Source: Chloroflexota bacterium (GTDB taxonomy: Bacteria > Chloroflexota > Anaerolineae > DSLN01). From it: DNA of 48,550 nucleotides. Positions 34,781 through 42,881 of this stretch are shown here, piece after piece. Location: NCBI GenBank assembly GCA_902812335.1, contig CADDZL010000001.1, positions 1 to 48,550 of the forward strand, given 5' to 3'. The translations under genes were made by a program, and so were the position numbers. The notes under the pieces are model-generated. The model was not told where the DNA came from. It did not search any database and worked only from the letters and a program-made list of their open reading frames with translations. How positions within the stretch are numbered: the first letter of the stretch is position 1; the number at the start of each line of letters is the position of its first letter.

Positions 34781-35185
34781 TTACCTTCCCAGGATGCTCT
34801 TCTGAAGGATGGTATTCCCCATGATAATTGCGGCGGGGATAAACAGGACCAGGAATATGCCCAACACCCAATGGGCGGCGCGTTCCTGATAGTGCATCCA
34901 TTCGGGCTTTAGATCAAAGACAGCAATACGCACCCCATTCAGCCCATGGTAAATCACGCAGGCCACCAGGATGATCTCGCCGATGCCGAAAAACCAGCTA
35001 CGATACAGATCAATGGCATGGCTATACAATTGTGGTGCGAAGTAGACCGTCGCGGTATCGAGGATGTGAAGCGTAAGAAACAGGAGCGTCCCCAGGCCGC
35101 TGACGCGGTGGAGCAGCCAGGCCCACTGTCCCTCGCGGCCCCGATAGCGCAGCCCCTCGGTGAGGGTCGTCACCAAAGTCGTCAT
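34781..35185 (-). CDS. sdhC: Succinate dehydrogenase cytochrome b subunit
   Basis: This 134-residue three-helix protein is the first gene of the operon. WAWLLHRVSGLGTLLFLTLHI is the typical SdhC signature, with Ser/Arg near the quinone site and His in LTLHILD as a heme ligand candidate. The second helix is FFGIGEIILVACVIYHGLNGVR and the third is WVLGIFLVLFIPAAIIMG. Together with sdhD it anchors the complex in the cytoplasmic membrane. It is divergent from the chelatase gene and preceded by a good promoter. Confidence 0.9.
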   Translation of the reverse strand: MTTLVTTLTEGLRYRGREGQWAWLLHRVSGLGTLLFLTLHILDTATVYFAPQLYSHAIDLYRSWFFGIGEIILVACVIYHGLNGVRIAVFDLKPEWMHYQERAAHWVLGIFLVLFIPAAIIMGNTILQKSILGR

Positions 35186-35213
35186 AATCAGTCTCCTTTC
35201 ATCCGGTCAGGGG

Positions 35214-35242
35214 ATTATAATCACAAGGGAGGGGAAGAGCAA
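35214..35242 (-). promoter_or_regulatory. Promoter of the sdhCDAB operon
   Basis: On the minus strand TTGCTC (35237-35242) and a perfect TATAAT (35214-35219) are separated by 17 bp. This places the start about 20 bp before the sdhC ATG. Confidence 0.55.
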
Positions 35243-35277
35243 GTGCCCTCCCCCTTCCCCTTTCGCCTGGAATGGGC

Positions 35278-35283
35278 TATAAT
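35278..35283 (+). promoter_or_regulatory. Putative -10 element (TATAAT) of the chelatase gene
   Basis: A perfect TATAAT lies 53 bp upstream of the ATG; the -35 at 17 bp is weak (TTCCCC). It is divergent from the sdh promoter 36 bp away, so the two may be co-regulated. Confidence 0.4.
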
Positions 35284-35336
35284 CATAGAGAATCACGCTG
35301 GTCGCGTGACTGGAACTGGAGCGAAAATCGCAACGT

Positions 35337-37379
35337 ATGCCACCCATCTTCCCGTTCACTGCCATTGTCGGCCAGGACCGCATGAAGCGGGCACTAGTGC
35401 TCAACGCCGTCAACCCCCGCATCGGCGGGGTGCTCATCCGCGGCGAACGCGGCACGGCCAAGTCCACGGCCGCCCGCGCCCTGGCCGCCCTCTTGCCGGA
35501 GATCGAGGTCGTCGCCGATTGTCCCTTCGGCTGTGACCCCCACCAGCCGGCGCTGCTGTGCACCAACTGCAAGGAACGCACCGAACGCGGTGAGACCCTG
35601 CCCGTCGCCAGCCGCCGCACCCGTCTGGTGGACCTGCCAGTCAGCGCCACCGAGGACCGCGTCGTCGGCACACTCGACATCGAACTCGCCATTCAGAAAG
35701 GAGAGCGCCACTTCGAGCCGGGCGTGCTGGCCGCGGCTAATCGCGGCATCCTCTACGTGGACGAGGTCAATCTGCTCGATGACCATGTCGTGGACCTGCT
35801 GCTCGACTCCGCCGCCATGGGCATCAACGTCGTCGAGCGCGAAGGCATCTCCTTCACCCATCCCGCCCGCTTCATTCTCGTCGGCACGATGAACCCGGAA
35901 GAGGGCGACCTGCGGCCGCAGCTCCTCGACCGCTTCGCCCTATGTGTGGATATTCGCGGCCTACCCAATCCCGCCGACCGCATGGCCATCCTTGAACGCA
36001 ACATCGCCTTCGAAGCCGACCCGGAGGGCTTCCGCGCCGAGTGGGAACCCCGCGAAGAGGAGCTATCCCGCGAGATCGCCCGGGCACGTGAACTGGTTGA
36101 CCATGTGCAGTATAGTCGCCAGGAGCTGGCCATCATCGCCAGGCTGACCAGCAGTCTGCGGGTGGATGGCCACCGCGCCGATCTGGTCATTCTGAAGGCC
36201 GCCCGCGCCCATGCCGCCTTCCAGGGCCGTGACCATGTCAATGACGAAGACATCCTGCTGGCCGCCGAACTGGCCCTACCCCACCGGCTGAAGCGCCAGC
36301 CTTTCCAGGAGGCCGAGGTCAGCCTTCATGACCTGCAAGACCGATTGGAGCAGGCCCGCAACCAGTGGCAAAGCGACGAGGGAGAGCCACAGCCGCGGCA
36401 GAACGAGACCGCAGGCGGCGAAAAAAAAAAGAGCCTAAGCTCATCCGATTCTGAGACCACCAACGTCGGCCAGCCCGAACCGGCCCTGCAACATATTCCA
36501 CAAGAACGACAGGACGCCCAGTGGTGGGAGGGTGGCCAACCCGTCGCCGTCGGTGAGACCTTTCGCTCGCGTCGCCTCGACACGCCGCTCGACCGCTTGA
36601 CGCGCTCGACCGGCGGCAAACGCAGCCGCACCCGCACCGATCGTAAGCGCGGCCGCTATGTGCAAAGTCGCCCGGCCGACGGCAAGACCGACGATGTGGC
36701 CTTCGACGCCACGCTGCGGGCCGCCGCCCCCTATCAGATCCAGCGCCAGCACCGCGATGTGGCCTTCGCCGTCGAGCCACAGGACCTTCAGCGCAAGATA
36801 CGTGTCAAGCGAGCGGCCAACCTGATCCTGTTCGTCGTGGATGCAAGCTGGTCCATGGCCGTCGCCGAACGCATGTCGGCCACCAAGGGCGCGATCATGT
36901 CGCTCCTCACCGATGCTTACCAGCGCCGTGACCGGGTGGGGCTGGTCGTCTTCCAGAAGAATGACGCCAAACTGATTCTGCCACCCACCTCCAGCGTCCG
37001 GCTAGCCCAGCGCGCCCTGGCCGATATTCCGGTGGGCGGCAAGACCCCCCTCTCCAGCGGGCTGCTGCTGGCCCATAAGGTCTTCGTCCAGGAGCAGCGC
37101 TTACACCCGGACGTGATGCCGCTGATGATCCTGCTCACCGACGGCGCTGGCAACGTCTCGATGACCGATCTCCCCCCTCAGGAGGAGGCCCATCGCATGG
37201 CCGATCTGCTGCATGAGAGCGGTATCCGCTCGGTGGTGATCAACATGGAGCACGCCGCCTTCGACCAGGGCCTGGCGCGGGCGCTGGCCGAACGGCTGGC
37301 TGGCCCCTGTTACACCCTGCGCGAACTCAAGGCCGAGGCGCTCTATCAGACGGTGCGCCAGGAACTGCAGGAAGTATAG
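35337..37379 (+). CDS. chlD: ChlI-ChlD fusion subunit of a cobalt/magnesium chelatase
   Basis: This 680-residue AAA+ plus VWA protein inserts metal into a tetrapyrrole together with a large CobN/ChlH-type subunit, which is not in this window. The AAA+ domain (about 1-330) has Walker [10 protein letters not shown] (36-44), four Cys (CPFGC and CTNC, 62-78), Walker [11 protein letters not shown] (138-147) and [18 protein letters not shown] (sensor and arginine finger region). A polar linker (about 340-440) leads to the VWA domain, with the MIDAS motif DASWSM at 502-507 and LLTDGAGN. The linker contains ten consecutive A residues (36421-36430); in the -1 and +1 frames a stop follows within 24 bp. 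Slippage there would give a 366-372-residue ChlI-like protein. GGAGC lies upstream of the ATG. Confidence 0.9.
   Translation: MPPIFPFTAIVGQDRMKRALVLNAVNPRIGGVLIRGERGTAKSTAARALAALLPEIEVVADCPFGCDPHQPALLCTNCKERTERGETLPVASRRTRLVDLPVSATEDRVVGTLDIELAIQKGERHFEPGVLAAANRGILYVDEVNLLDDHVVDLLLDSAAMGINVVEREGISFTHPARFILVGTMNPEEGDLRPQLLDRFALCVDIRGLPNPADRMAILERNIAFEADPEGFRAEWEPREEELSREIARARELVDHVQYSRQELAIIARLTSSLRVDGHRADLVILKAARAHAAFQGRDHVNDEDILLAAELALPHRLKRQPFQEAEVSLHDLQDRLEQARNQWQSDEGEPQPRQNETAGGEKKKSLSSSDSETTNVGQPEPALQHIPQERQDAQWWEGGQPVAVGETFRSRRLDTPLDRLTRSTGGKRSRTRTDRKRGRYVQSRPADGKTDDVAFDATLRAAAPYQIQRQHRDVAFAVEPQDLQRKIRVKRAANLILFVVDASWSMAVAERMSATKGAIMSLLTDAYQRRDRVGLVVFQKNDAKLILPPTSSVRLAQRALADIPVGGKTPLSSGLLLAHKVFVQEQRLHPDVMPLMILLTDGAGNVSMTDLPPQEEAHRMADLLHESGIRSVVINMEHAAFDQGLARALAERLAGPCYTLRELKAEALYQTVRQELQEV
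36421..36454 (+). promoter_or_regulatory. Candidate slippage (recoding) site in the chelatase linker
   Basis: Zero-frame codons are GAA AAA AAA AAG AGC. Ten A residues allow realignment by RNA polymerase or the ribosome. The -1 frame ends at TGA 36452-36454 and the +1 frame at TAA 36436-36438, both just after the AAA+ domain. GAGC/GCTC immediately downstream could form a 4-bp hairpin. Related single-gene cobalt chelatase chlD genes are reported to make a small subunit by programmed frameshifting. Confidence 0.5.
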
Positions 37380-37471
37380 AACGCCGGGCAGGCCAGAAGA
37401 CCGGCTCATGAGTCCACTTGCCTTGCCCCCCATTTTGCGCTACACTTCATACTGACTGATCGGAGTCGGTT

Positions 37472-38158
37472 GTGTATCTGGGAATTGAGCGCCTGTCGCT
37501 CCACGAGAACAGGCCCTATCGCTATCGCGTGTATGACGAGACCGGCAGGCTCTTGTGGATCGGTGACCGGGAGGAGCCCTGGCGTATCTATCATACGCGC
37601 CGCATCCACTTCCGGACGCCGACCGGCGAGCCCGTAGCTCGTCTGGAGCCACCCCCTGACTTGCCCTGGGTCGAAAGCACAACCTATCAACTGCTCAGAC
37701 CCAGTGCCGACCCCCCCTCATGGGTTCCCCTGGCAACCATTGTCCAGCGCTACACTTTCCTGGATGACCTGCTGCTGCACCTGCCCGGCTACCGGCTGGA
37801 GTTCGGCGGCCATACATACATCGCGCAGGGCAGTCGCTATGGCTCCCATCTGTACGAGATTCTTGAGGACGAACCGTCGGCGGGCGGCATGACGGGCCTG
37901 AGTGAACAGCCAGGCACCTCCGTGCCTCAGATGCGCTTACGCCGTATTCTGCGTGCGGCGGCAGTAGTATCGGCTGCTCTGGTTGAACGAGCCTACCAGG
38001 AGAGACTGCCGCCTGGGGAAGTCACTCATCCCATTCAAGGGTTTTCTTACCGGGTTGAACTGCGCTCATGGGGACTGCGACGGCACCCCCTCCTGATCGC
38101 GGCGCTGGTATCGCTGGTAGATATGGAGATGGCCGAGTCGCCCCAGTTCAGACCTTAG
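37472..38158 (+). CDS. Hypothetical protein, possibly LURP-one/tubby-like fold
   Basis: This is 228 residues from GTG 37472, with GGAG 8 bp upstream. No signal peptide or membrane helix is present. The first 130 residues alternate short strands around conserved-looking turns: YRYRVYDETGRLLWIGDREE, IHFRTPTGEPVARLEP, YTFLDDLLLHLPGYRLEFGG and HTYIAQGSRYGSHLYEILED. This resembles the LURP-one/scramblase-like beta-barrel pattern (X-V-x-D-x-x-G-x-x-x-F). The C-terminal ~70 residues are helical (RRILRAAAVVSAALVERAYQE ... HPLLIAALVSLVDMEMAE). The assignment is tentative. It converges with the small gene on the minus strand, overlapping it by 11 bp. Confidence 0.62.
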   Translation: MYLGIERLSLHENRPYRYRVYDETGRLLWIGDREEPWRIYHTRRIHFRTPTGEPVARLEPPPDLPWVESTTYQLLRPSADPPSWVPLATIVQRYTFLDDLLLHLPGYRLEFGGHTYIAQGSRYGSHLYEILEDEPSAGGMTGLSEQPGTSVPQMRLRRILRAAAVVSAALVERAYQERLPPGEVTHPIQGFSYRVELRSWGLRRHPLLIAALVSLVDMEMAESPQFRP

Positions 38159-38411
38159 GACGGTCCATGACCTCGCCTTTCCACCCCGGCGGCGGGCCGG
38201 CATCCAGCGCCTGCTGCAATGCCTTCACAAACCTCTCGTAGTCGGGCAGCGCATTGAAGGCTGCCACGTCCGCAACAGATGCCTTCAGAGAGATGTAAGT
38301 GAACGGGTCAAAATACACACCGTACTCGTCCAGGACCGCCACCGCATACGGCGCCCGGTCAATGATCTCTTCCAGCGTTGTCTTCTCGGTGATCGTCAGG
38401 CGTTCGGCCAT
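38148..38411 (-). CDS. Small hypothetical protein, DUF1858-like
   Basis: This is 87 residues from ATG 38411 (MAERLTITEKTTLEEIIDRA). The pattern LTITEKTTLEEIIDRAPYAVAVLDEYGV resembles the DUF1858 fold (as in the N-terminus of ScdA-type repair proteins), in which a helix-strand unit surrounds a possible Cys; the Cys is absent here. The second half is a helical hairpin (YERFVKALQQALDAG). Seven more residues upstream are open but run into a repeat-like CAGCTTTCAGCAATCAG tract. The function is unknown. Confidence 0.6.
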   Translation of the reverse strand: MAERLTITEKTTLEEIIDRAPYAVAVLDEYGVYFDPFTYISLKASVADVAAFNALPDYERFVKALQQALDAGPPPGWKGEVMDRPKV

Positions 38412-38414
38412 GTG

Positions 38415-38450
38415 GCTCTCAGCTTTCAGCAATCAGTTCTCGGCAGCTTT
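38415..38450. repeat. Short direct-repeat-like tract upstream of the DUF1858-like gene
   Basis: CTCAGCTTTCAGCAATCAGT followed by TCTCGGCAGC has the TCAGCTTTCAGCAATCAG rhythm of short tandem repeats found in Chloroflexota and cyanobacterial intergenic DNA. Between 38451 and 38581 I see no gene. Confidence 0.35.
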
Positions 38451-38581
38451 TCACCTTATTATACCCACGAGTCGCAGCGTCAAGCAAATTGACGACCAAA
38501 CCGGCTCGTATTAGCACAGCCGGTGCAAACGTGAAGTGCAGAACGTAATGTCTTACGCCTTGCATGAGCGTCCCATAACCT

Positions 38582-38760
38582 TTGCCTGCCAACAAGGAAT
38601 CTGACCTGCTGTGGTTCCTCGCCCGCCACCCGCGCCAGCTATTCAGCCGTAGCCAGCTACTTGACCAGGTGTGGGGCTATGAGTATTATGGCGATGCCGG
38701 TACCGTGACGGTCCATGTGCGCCGGCTGCACGAGCAGTATGAAACGTCAAAGGACAGGCG
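38582..38760 (+). pseudogene. Remnant of an OmpR-family DNA-binding domain
   Basis: The frame [20 protein letters not shown] continues as [20 protein letters not shown] and [11 protein letters not shown]. It matches the winged-helix output domain of OmpR/PhoB regulators from the first helix to the recognition helix and wing. An in-frame stop (TAA 38576-38578) lies just upstream, there is no receiver domain, and the C-terminal end is cut by a hairpin repeat (38755-38804). It is therefore a decayed fragment of about 55 residues, not a functional regulator. The usual start of the domain (LTPKEFDLL) is already altered to [10 protein letters not shown]. Confidence 0.7.
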
Positions 38761-38804
38761 TCAAATGTCACTGCCAGCAGATGTTTCGTGAGAGATGACG
38801 CCTG
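38755..38804. repeat. Hairpin repeat, same family as 12426-12499
   Basis: Perfect 9-bp arms CAGGCGTCA (38755-38763) and TGACGCCTG (38796-38804) enclose the core at 38767-38791 (GTCACTGCCAGCAGATGT followed by TTCGTGA). It matches 22 of 25 bases of the core at 12439. The arms differ between the copies but are self-complementary in each. It lies directly before the PRTase ribosome site. Confidence 0.6.
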
Positions 38805-38823
38805 ACGCATAGAAAGGAGCAGC

Positions 38824-39375
38824 ATGACACAGCGTGAAACCTACACCATTAAGATCGGTAACCTGACCCGCCACCTGCCGCTGTTTGAGGTGGCCCCCGG
38901 CGTGCGCATCGCCATCCTCAACATCCTGGGGGATACCGAGCTGGTTCAGGCTGCTGCCCGCGAACTCTCGACCCGGCTGATGGGTGTGGGCGCCGATGTC
39001 CTGGTCACAGCCGAGGCCAAGAGCATCCCGCTCATCTACGAACTCTCGGCGCAGATGGGGCTGCCTTACATCGTCCTGCGCAAAGAGTACAAGCCCTACA
39101 TGGGCGACGCGCTGCGGGCCGAGACGCTCTCCATCACCACCGGCAAGCCACAGACGCTCTACCTGGACGAGAAAGACCGCGATCTCATCCGCGGCAAGCG
39201 GGTGATCTTGGTGGACGACGTGATTAGCACCGGCAGCACGCTGCAGGCCATGCGCCTGCTGGTGGAGAAAGCCGGTGGGACCTGCGTCGCTCAGGCCGCC
39301 ATCCTGACCGAGGGCGAACGCGCCAGATGGCAGGACATTATCGCGCTGGGGCATCTGCCGGTGTTCACGACCTGA
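38824..39375 (+). CDS. Purine phosphoribosyltransferase (adenine-type)
   Basis: This 183-residue type I PRTase has AAAGGAGC upstream of the ATG. The PRPP-binding motif is VILVDDVISTGSTLQAM, with VLVTAEAKSIPLIYELSAQ and YIVLRKEYKPYM forming the flexible-loop side. The family transfers phosphoribose from PRPP to a purine base for salvage. Similarity is closest to adenine/xanthine PRTases of Gram-positives, where such proteins also occur as regulators. The base cannot be fixed by sequence alone. It follows a hairpin repeat and precedes a decayed toxin-antitoxin fragment in the same frame. Confidence 0.85.
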   Translation: MTQRETYTIKIGNLTRHLPLFEVAPGVRIAILNILGDTELVQAAARELSTRLMGVGADVLVTAEAKSIPLIYELSAQMGLPYIVLRKEYKPYMGDALRAETLSITTGKPQTLYLDEKDRDLIRGKRVILVDDVISTGSTLQAMRLLVEKAGGTCVAQAAILTEGERARWQDIIALGHLPVFTT

Positions 39376-39387
39376 CCCCCGGCCCCC

Positions 39388-39645
39388 TTCCCTATCATTG
39401 ACGATCTATTTGCCGCTTATCCACGGCTCACCCTGGATGATGTCAAAGCCTGCCTGGCCTATGCCCAGGCGATTGTAACAGGTGAGGATATCTTCCCAAC
39501 GCCGCCAGAGCAGCCGCGCATCTTCCATCCTACTCAGCGTATTCTCATCACCAATGACCGCGATTTGGGCAACCCGATCTTCCGCCGGCAGATCCTGCTC
39601 CATGACATTGTCCGCCATGATGAGCGGACCTACAAGCAACACTGA
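39388..39645 (+). pseudogene. Decayed DUF433 antitoxin / DUF5615-like toxin remnant
   Basis: An open frame with no start codon reads DDLFAAYPRLTLDDVKACLA then YAQAIVTGEDI, the C-terminal half of a DUF433 protein. It runs directly into RILITNDRDLGNPIFRRQIL, which looks like the ITND-D-G segment of DUF5615 PIN-like toxins. DUF433 and DUF5615 genes are usual partners. The two pieces are now joined in one frame after a deletion, with stop TGA 39643. The N-terminus of the antitoxin and the first part of the toxin are missing, so it should be inactive. Confidence 0.6.
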
Positions 39646-39673
39646 GCGCCCTGGTCCGACACGGCCAGAGGAG

Positions 39674-40024
39674 TTACCCCAGCCGTTCTTCCAGGTACGA
39701 CTTTAACGCTATAGCATTGTTGTGCTCGGTATCTCGGGCGCTATAGAGCAGCGTGACATTGCCCCGGCGCGCTGCCTCCACAAGCGGTCGCCAGGCTTCG
39801 GGCTTGCTGTCCAGTTCGGCAAAGTAGCGACGCCGGAACTCCTCCCAGCGCTCCGGGTCATGGCCGAACCAGCGGCGCAGGTCATCGCTGGGCGCTACAT
39901 CTTTCAGCCAGGCGTCCATGGGCAAGACCTCTTTCTTCACACCCCGAGGCCACAGCCGCTCGACCAGGAAGCGGCGGCCATCATCGGGCTGGGGTGGCTC
40001 GTAGACGCGCTGTATCCGGATCAT
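39674..40024 (-). CDS. DUF488 (YeaO-like) family protein
   Basis: This 116-residue protein has the DUF488 pattern MIRIQRVYEPPQPDDGRRFL, then VERLWPRGVKKE, LKDVAPSDDLRRWFGHDPERW, FRRRYFAEL and VTLLYSARDTEHNNAIAL. Function is unknown; family members are small alpha/beta proteins often found with stress genes. It starts 3 bp after the ComA-like gene and is therefore the last gene of that operon. Confidence 0.85.
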   Translation of the reverse strand: MIRIQRVYEPPQPDDGRRFLVERLWPRGVKKEVLPMDAWLKDVAPSDDLRRWFGHDPERWEEFRRRYFAELDSKPEAWRPLVEAARRGNVTLLYSARDTEHNNAIALKSYLEERLG

Positions 40025-40027
40025 ATC

Positions 40028-40870
40028 TCAGCCCTTGTAAGTCAACACCCGGCCCCAGAGGCTTTTCGTGCCCCAGATGCCCGACCGCAGACATTCAAGC
40101 TGGACAATCTGGCTATGGTCCACGAAGAGGTTCACCTCTGGACCGTAGTTCTTGATATACCATGCGAAGACCTCGGGGTCGGCGGCCTCGAACATCACCT
40201 TCTCCAGGCCCAACGCGTTAATGATCCTGGCCACCGCATCGGTACGCCATACGCGGACGTTTTCGGTAACACCTTCCGACTCGATCATGATCATGGTTGC
40301 CCCGGCCTCGAGAAAACGCCTGGCCTGCGCAATCGCCCATTCCGGATCGCGTGTCCCCTCGGCCTCCAATTCGGCGACGGCGGTAGCTCCACCGGCCCCA
40401 AACTGAATCCCGACCTCAGGCTTGGCCTTCAGGCCGGCCTGCTGCACCTTCTCGACCAGGCGCAACAGATCGTCTGCCGGCATCGTGATGAAGCCACTGG
40501 AGATCTCGATAATGTCAAAGCCCAATTCCTTGCACTCCTGGATGTAACGGTCAATGGCCTCCGACCCCTGGGTCAGGACATGCTCGATGAAGCCCCCGGT
40601 GGAGACCAGAACATTGTGATCATGGCACAGATCGATCAGTTCCTTGACAGCCTGATACGGCATCAGGCTGAAAGAGCCGCCCGCAAACTTCAACGTGTCC
40701 ACATAGGCCCCCATCGTCTCCAGAATATCTTGCAGGTAGCGCTTGCCCATAGGAGTGTAGTAGGGCCCCCGGATCTCGGTCACACCGCGCGACCGCGGTT
40801 TGGGCTGGCGTTCATTGAGTCTCAGGAAAGCGAACGCCCGGTCGTTTGCTTTAGTTTCAGATTGAGCCAT
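40028..40870 (-). CDS. comA: ComA-like phosphosulfolactate synthase
   Basis: This 280-residue TIM-barrel protein resembles ComA, which adds sulfite to phosphoenolpyruvate to make 2-phospho-3-sulfolactate, the first step of one coenzyme M route. Typical segments are GPYYTPMGKRYLQDILETMG, VDTLKFAGGSFSLMP, VLVSTGGFIEHVL, LGFDIIEISSGFITMP, AKPEVGIQFGAGG, ATMIMIESEGVTENVRVWRT, VMFEAADPEVFAWYIKNYGP and VNLFVDHSQIVQLECLRSGIWG. The family also includes plant HSA32, so chemistry should not be assumed. No ComB, ComC or ComDE is seen here; instead the gene is in an operon with an MmgE/PrpD protein, a HAD hydrolase and DUF488. Confidence 0.82.
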   Translation of the reverse strand: MAQSETKANDRAFAFLRLNERQPKPRSRGVTEIRGPYYTPMGKRYLQDILETMGAYVDTLKFAGGSFSLMPYQAVKELIDLCHDHNVLVSTGGFIEHVLTQGSEAIDRYIQECKELGFDIIEISSGFITMPADDLLRLVEKVQQAGLKAKPEVGIQFGAGGATAVAELEAEGTRDPEWAIAQARRFLEAGATMIMIESEGVTENVRVWRTDAVARIINALGLEKVMFEAADPEVFAWYIKNYGPEVNLFVDHSQIVQLECLRSGIWGTKSLWGRVLTYKG

Positions 40871-40889
40871 CCTTACATTCTCCTCTTTG

Positions 40890-42254
40890 TTATCTCCTAA
40901 TCTTGCTCAGCAACTGCGTGAGATCGCTCACCTGAATCGCGTCCAGGTTAGCGACAGCTTCAACGATCTCGCGGCGCAAGCCGGCGTCGGTGTATGGCTG
41001 GCTGAGCCGCTCGAACTTCTCGACCAGCGTATCCCACCGCATCGGGCGCGTGATATAGCCCTCGAAGTCATCCTTCTCTTTGGCCAGGACACGGCCATCG
41101 CGGAGCCAGATGGTGATGCGGCAGGGCATTTCGCCGGGGAACCGCTGGCTGTAAGCGGCCACCGGCCGCACCGAGACCTGCCGCAACAGGCTCTGAACGT
41201 CCTGGCGTTGGATGCGTTCCGGCAGGTACTGCTCGGGCATGAGCCGGCCATCCAGCAGGGCGACGGCCACCATGTAGGGCAGGCTATGGTCAGCTTCCTC
41301 TTTGGTCGCGACTAGCGTCTTATCGCCCTCCTCACCCCCGCCGATAATGTGATAGGCCACGTCAAACGTGTCGATCTCAATCCGCGTAATGTCATCAGCG
41401 CTGAACCCATATTCATCTTTCAGCTCCATCAGGCCCTCGATGGTGGATTGGGCGTGCGTCTCGGCATTATAGCGCTTGAGCATCGTGTGCGTCACCCATT
41501 CCAAATCTTCATGCGCCCAGTCGATCTCGAACGGCCCACTAATCGTGTCCATGAAACCCTTGTTGCCCTCGAAGACCTCTAAAGGGCCGGTGACGCCGCG
41601 CATCGCCAGGAAGGCCGCGTGCGTGCAGCCGTAGGCCGTGTTAGGGGCAGCCAGCCCCTTCCAATGGGAGAGCAACCCGGTGCGGGTGACCCGCAGCGCA
41701 TTGAAAGCTGTGCCGCCGATTGCGATCGCGTTCGCGGTGCGGCTCTGGTCCAGGCCCAACGCCCTGGCCACGCTGGCTGCAACGGCATAGGCCATTTGAG
41801 TGACATGATCAAAGCCTTTGGCTCGCACCGGTGCGACATCGCTCAGGCGGCACTGTACCTGGTAGGCCACTGCCAGGGCGGTCAGGAAATCGCGGCCGCT
41901 CCGCTTGGCGTACTCGGCAGCAGCCAACACCGCTCCCAGGTTATCGCTGGGATGACAGGTCTCGCCCTTGGCCAGGTAACTGTCGTTAAAATCCAGGTAG
42001 CGCACCAGGGCGCTGTTGTAAAACGCCGCCCGGTCCGGGGCCGTGCGCCCACCGCCAATGAGCGTACAGTGTTCGGAGCCGCCGAAATCCTCGATCTGTG
42101 CCCGGATCAGCCCAACAGGCTCCCCGTCCAGGGCACCTATGGCGCAGCCCAACGCATCCAGGACGCGCATTTTGAGCTGTTGGCGGGCTGCCTCTGAGAG
42201 GTCAACGTAGGACGCCCGCACGACGAACGCGGCCAGTTGTTCTGCATGTGTCAT
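40890..42254 (-). CDS. MmgE/PrpD family protein
   Basis: This 454-residue protein has the two-domain architecture of 2-methylcitrate dehydratase and related lyases/isomerases. Recognisable segments: LKMRVLDALGCAIGALDG near the N-terminus, FYNSALVRYLDFNDSYL, CHPSDNLGAVLAAAEYAKRSG, VAYQVQCRLSD, GFDHVTQMAYAVAASVARAL, AIGGTAFNALRVTRTG, LSHWKGLAAPNTAYG, FEGNKGF, and HSLPYMVAVALLDG in the C-terminal domain. MmgE/PrpD enzymes act on tricarboxylic acids and other substrates (cis-aconitate decarboxylase, iminodisuccinate lyase). The substrate here is unknown. It lies 19 bp upstream of the ComA-like gene, which hints at a shared pathway. Confidence 0.88.
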   Translation of the reverse strand: MTHAEQLAAFVVRASYVDLSEAARQQLKMRVLDALGCAIGALDGEPVGLIRAQIEDFGGSEHCTLIGGGRTAPDRAAFYNSALVRYLDFNDSYLAKGETCHPSDNLGAVLAAAEYAKRSGRDFLTALAVAYQVQCRLSDVAPVRAKGFDHVTQMAYAVAASVARALGLDQSRTANAIAIGGTAFNALRVTRTGLLSHWKGLAAPNTAYGCTHAAFLAMRGVTGPLEVFEGNKGFMDTISGPFEIDWAHEDLEWVTHTMLKRYNAETHAQSTIEGLMELKDEYGFSADDITRIEIDTFDVAYHIIGGGEEGDKTLVATKEEADHSLPYMVAVALLDGRLMPEQYLPERIQRQDVQSLLRQVSVRPVAAYSQRFPGEMPCRITIWLRDGRVLAKEKDDFEGYITRPMRWDTLVEKFERLSQPYTDAGLRREIVEAVANLDAIQVSDLTQLLSKIRR

Positions 42255-42257
42255 ATG

Positions 42258-42881
42258 CTACTCCTTGAGCGAGAGCCCCAGTTCCTCCAGCGCCTTTACC
42301 GTCGCCGCATAACCGGTGTGGTGGATACCACGCAGACCCAGGTCCTGGGCCACTTCCACAAACATGGCCCGGTCCTCGATGTAGGCCATCTGCGCCGGCG
42401 GAACCTGAGCGATATCCAGCGCGATGTGGTAGATGTCGGCATCCGGCTTGCGGAAGTGGACAAAGCTGGAAGCAACGAAGAAATCCACAAACTCGGCCAA
42501 TCGGAACTTCTGAATGCGGTAGACCATGAGTTCCCGGCCTTCGTTGCTGACCACTGCAACCTTGAGGCCATAGTGAGCCTTGAGCTTACGGACCAATTCG
42601 ATCATGTCCGGATAAGGCTGCGACTGGGCGAACATAAATTCCTTGAACTTCTCCCGCGGAAAGGGCCGCTCTTGATAGAAAACTACCCGGTCCAGATATT
42701 CGTCCAGGCTTAACTTACCTTCCTCAAAGGTATCGAAGGTCAGGTGATGGCGCTCATCCATCTCGTCATAGTCCAGGCCAAAGGTGTCTGCCGCCAGTTT
42801 GCGTCTGGGCCGGTCCCAGGCATTGGTGAGCAGGACACCCCCTACATCCAGGAACAGGGCTATGATAGGTGCAGATGTCAT
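42258..42881 (-). CDS. HAD-superfamily hydrolase (YihX-like)
   Basis: This 207-residue phosphatase-like protein has motif I LFLDVGGVLL, with the nucleophile Asp and Gly in place of the second Asp, as in the YihX/epoxide-hydrolase-type group. A helical cap follows (about 25-90), then motif II KVAVVSNEGREL, motif III Lys in FRKPDADIYHIAL and motif IV MAYIEDRAMFVEVAQDLGL. It starts the operon that runs through MmgE/PrpD and ComA (spacing 3 bp to the next gene). It could dephosphorylate a pathway intermediate, for example phosphosulfolactate, in the absence of ComB; that is speculation. Confidence 0.86.
   Translation of the reverse strand: MTSAPIIALFLDVGGVLLTNAWDRPRRKLAADTFGLDYDEMDERHHLTFDTFEEGKLSLDEYLDRVVFYQERPFPREKFKEFMFAQSQPYPDMIELVRKLKAHYGLKVAVVSNEGRELMVYRIQKFRLAEFVDFFVASSFVHFRKPDADIYHIALDIAQVPPAQMAYIEDRAMFVEVAQDLGLRGIHHTGYAATVKALEELGLSLKE

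Noticed and set aside
39722-40900. 392-codon open frame antisense to the ComA-like and DUF488 genes
   Set aside because: It spans two convincing genes on the other strand and shows no domain.
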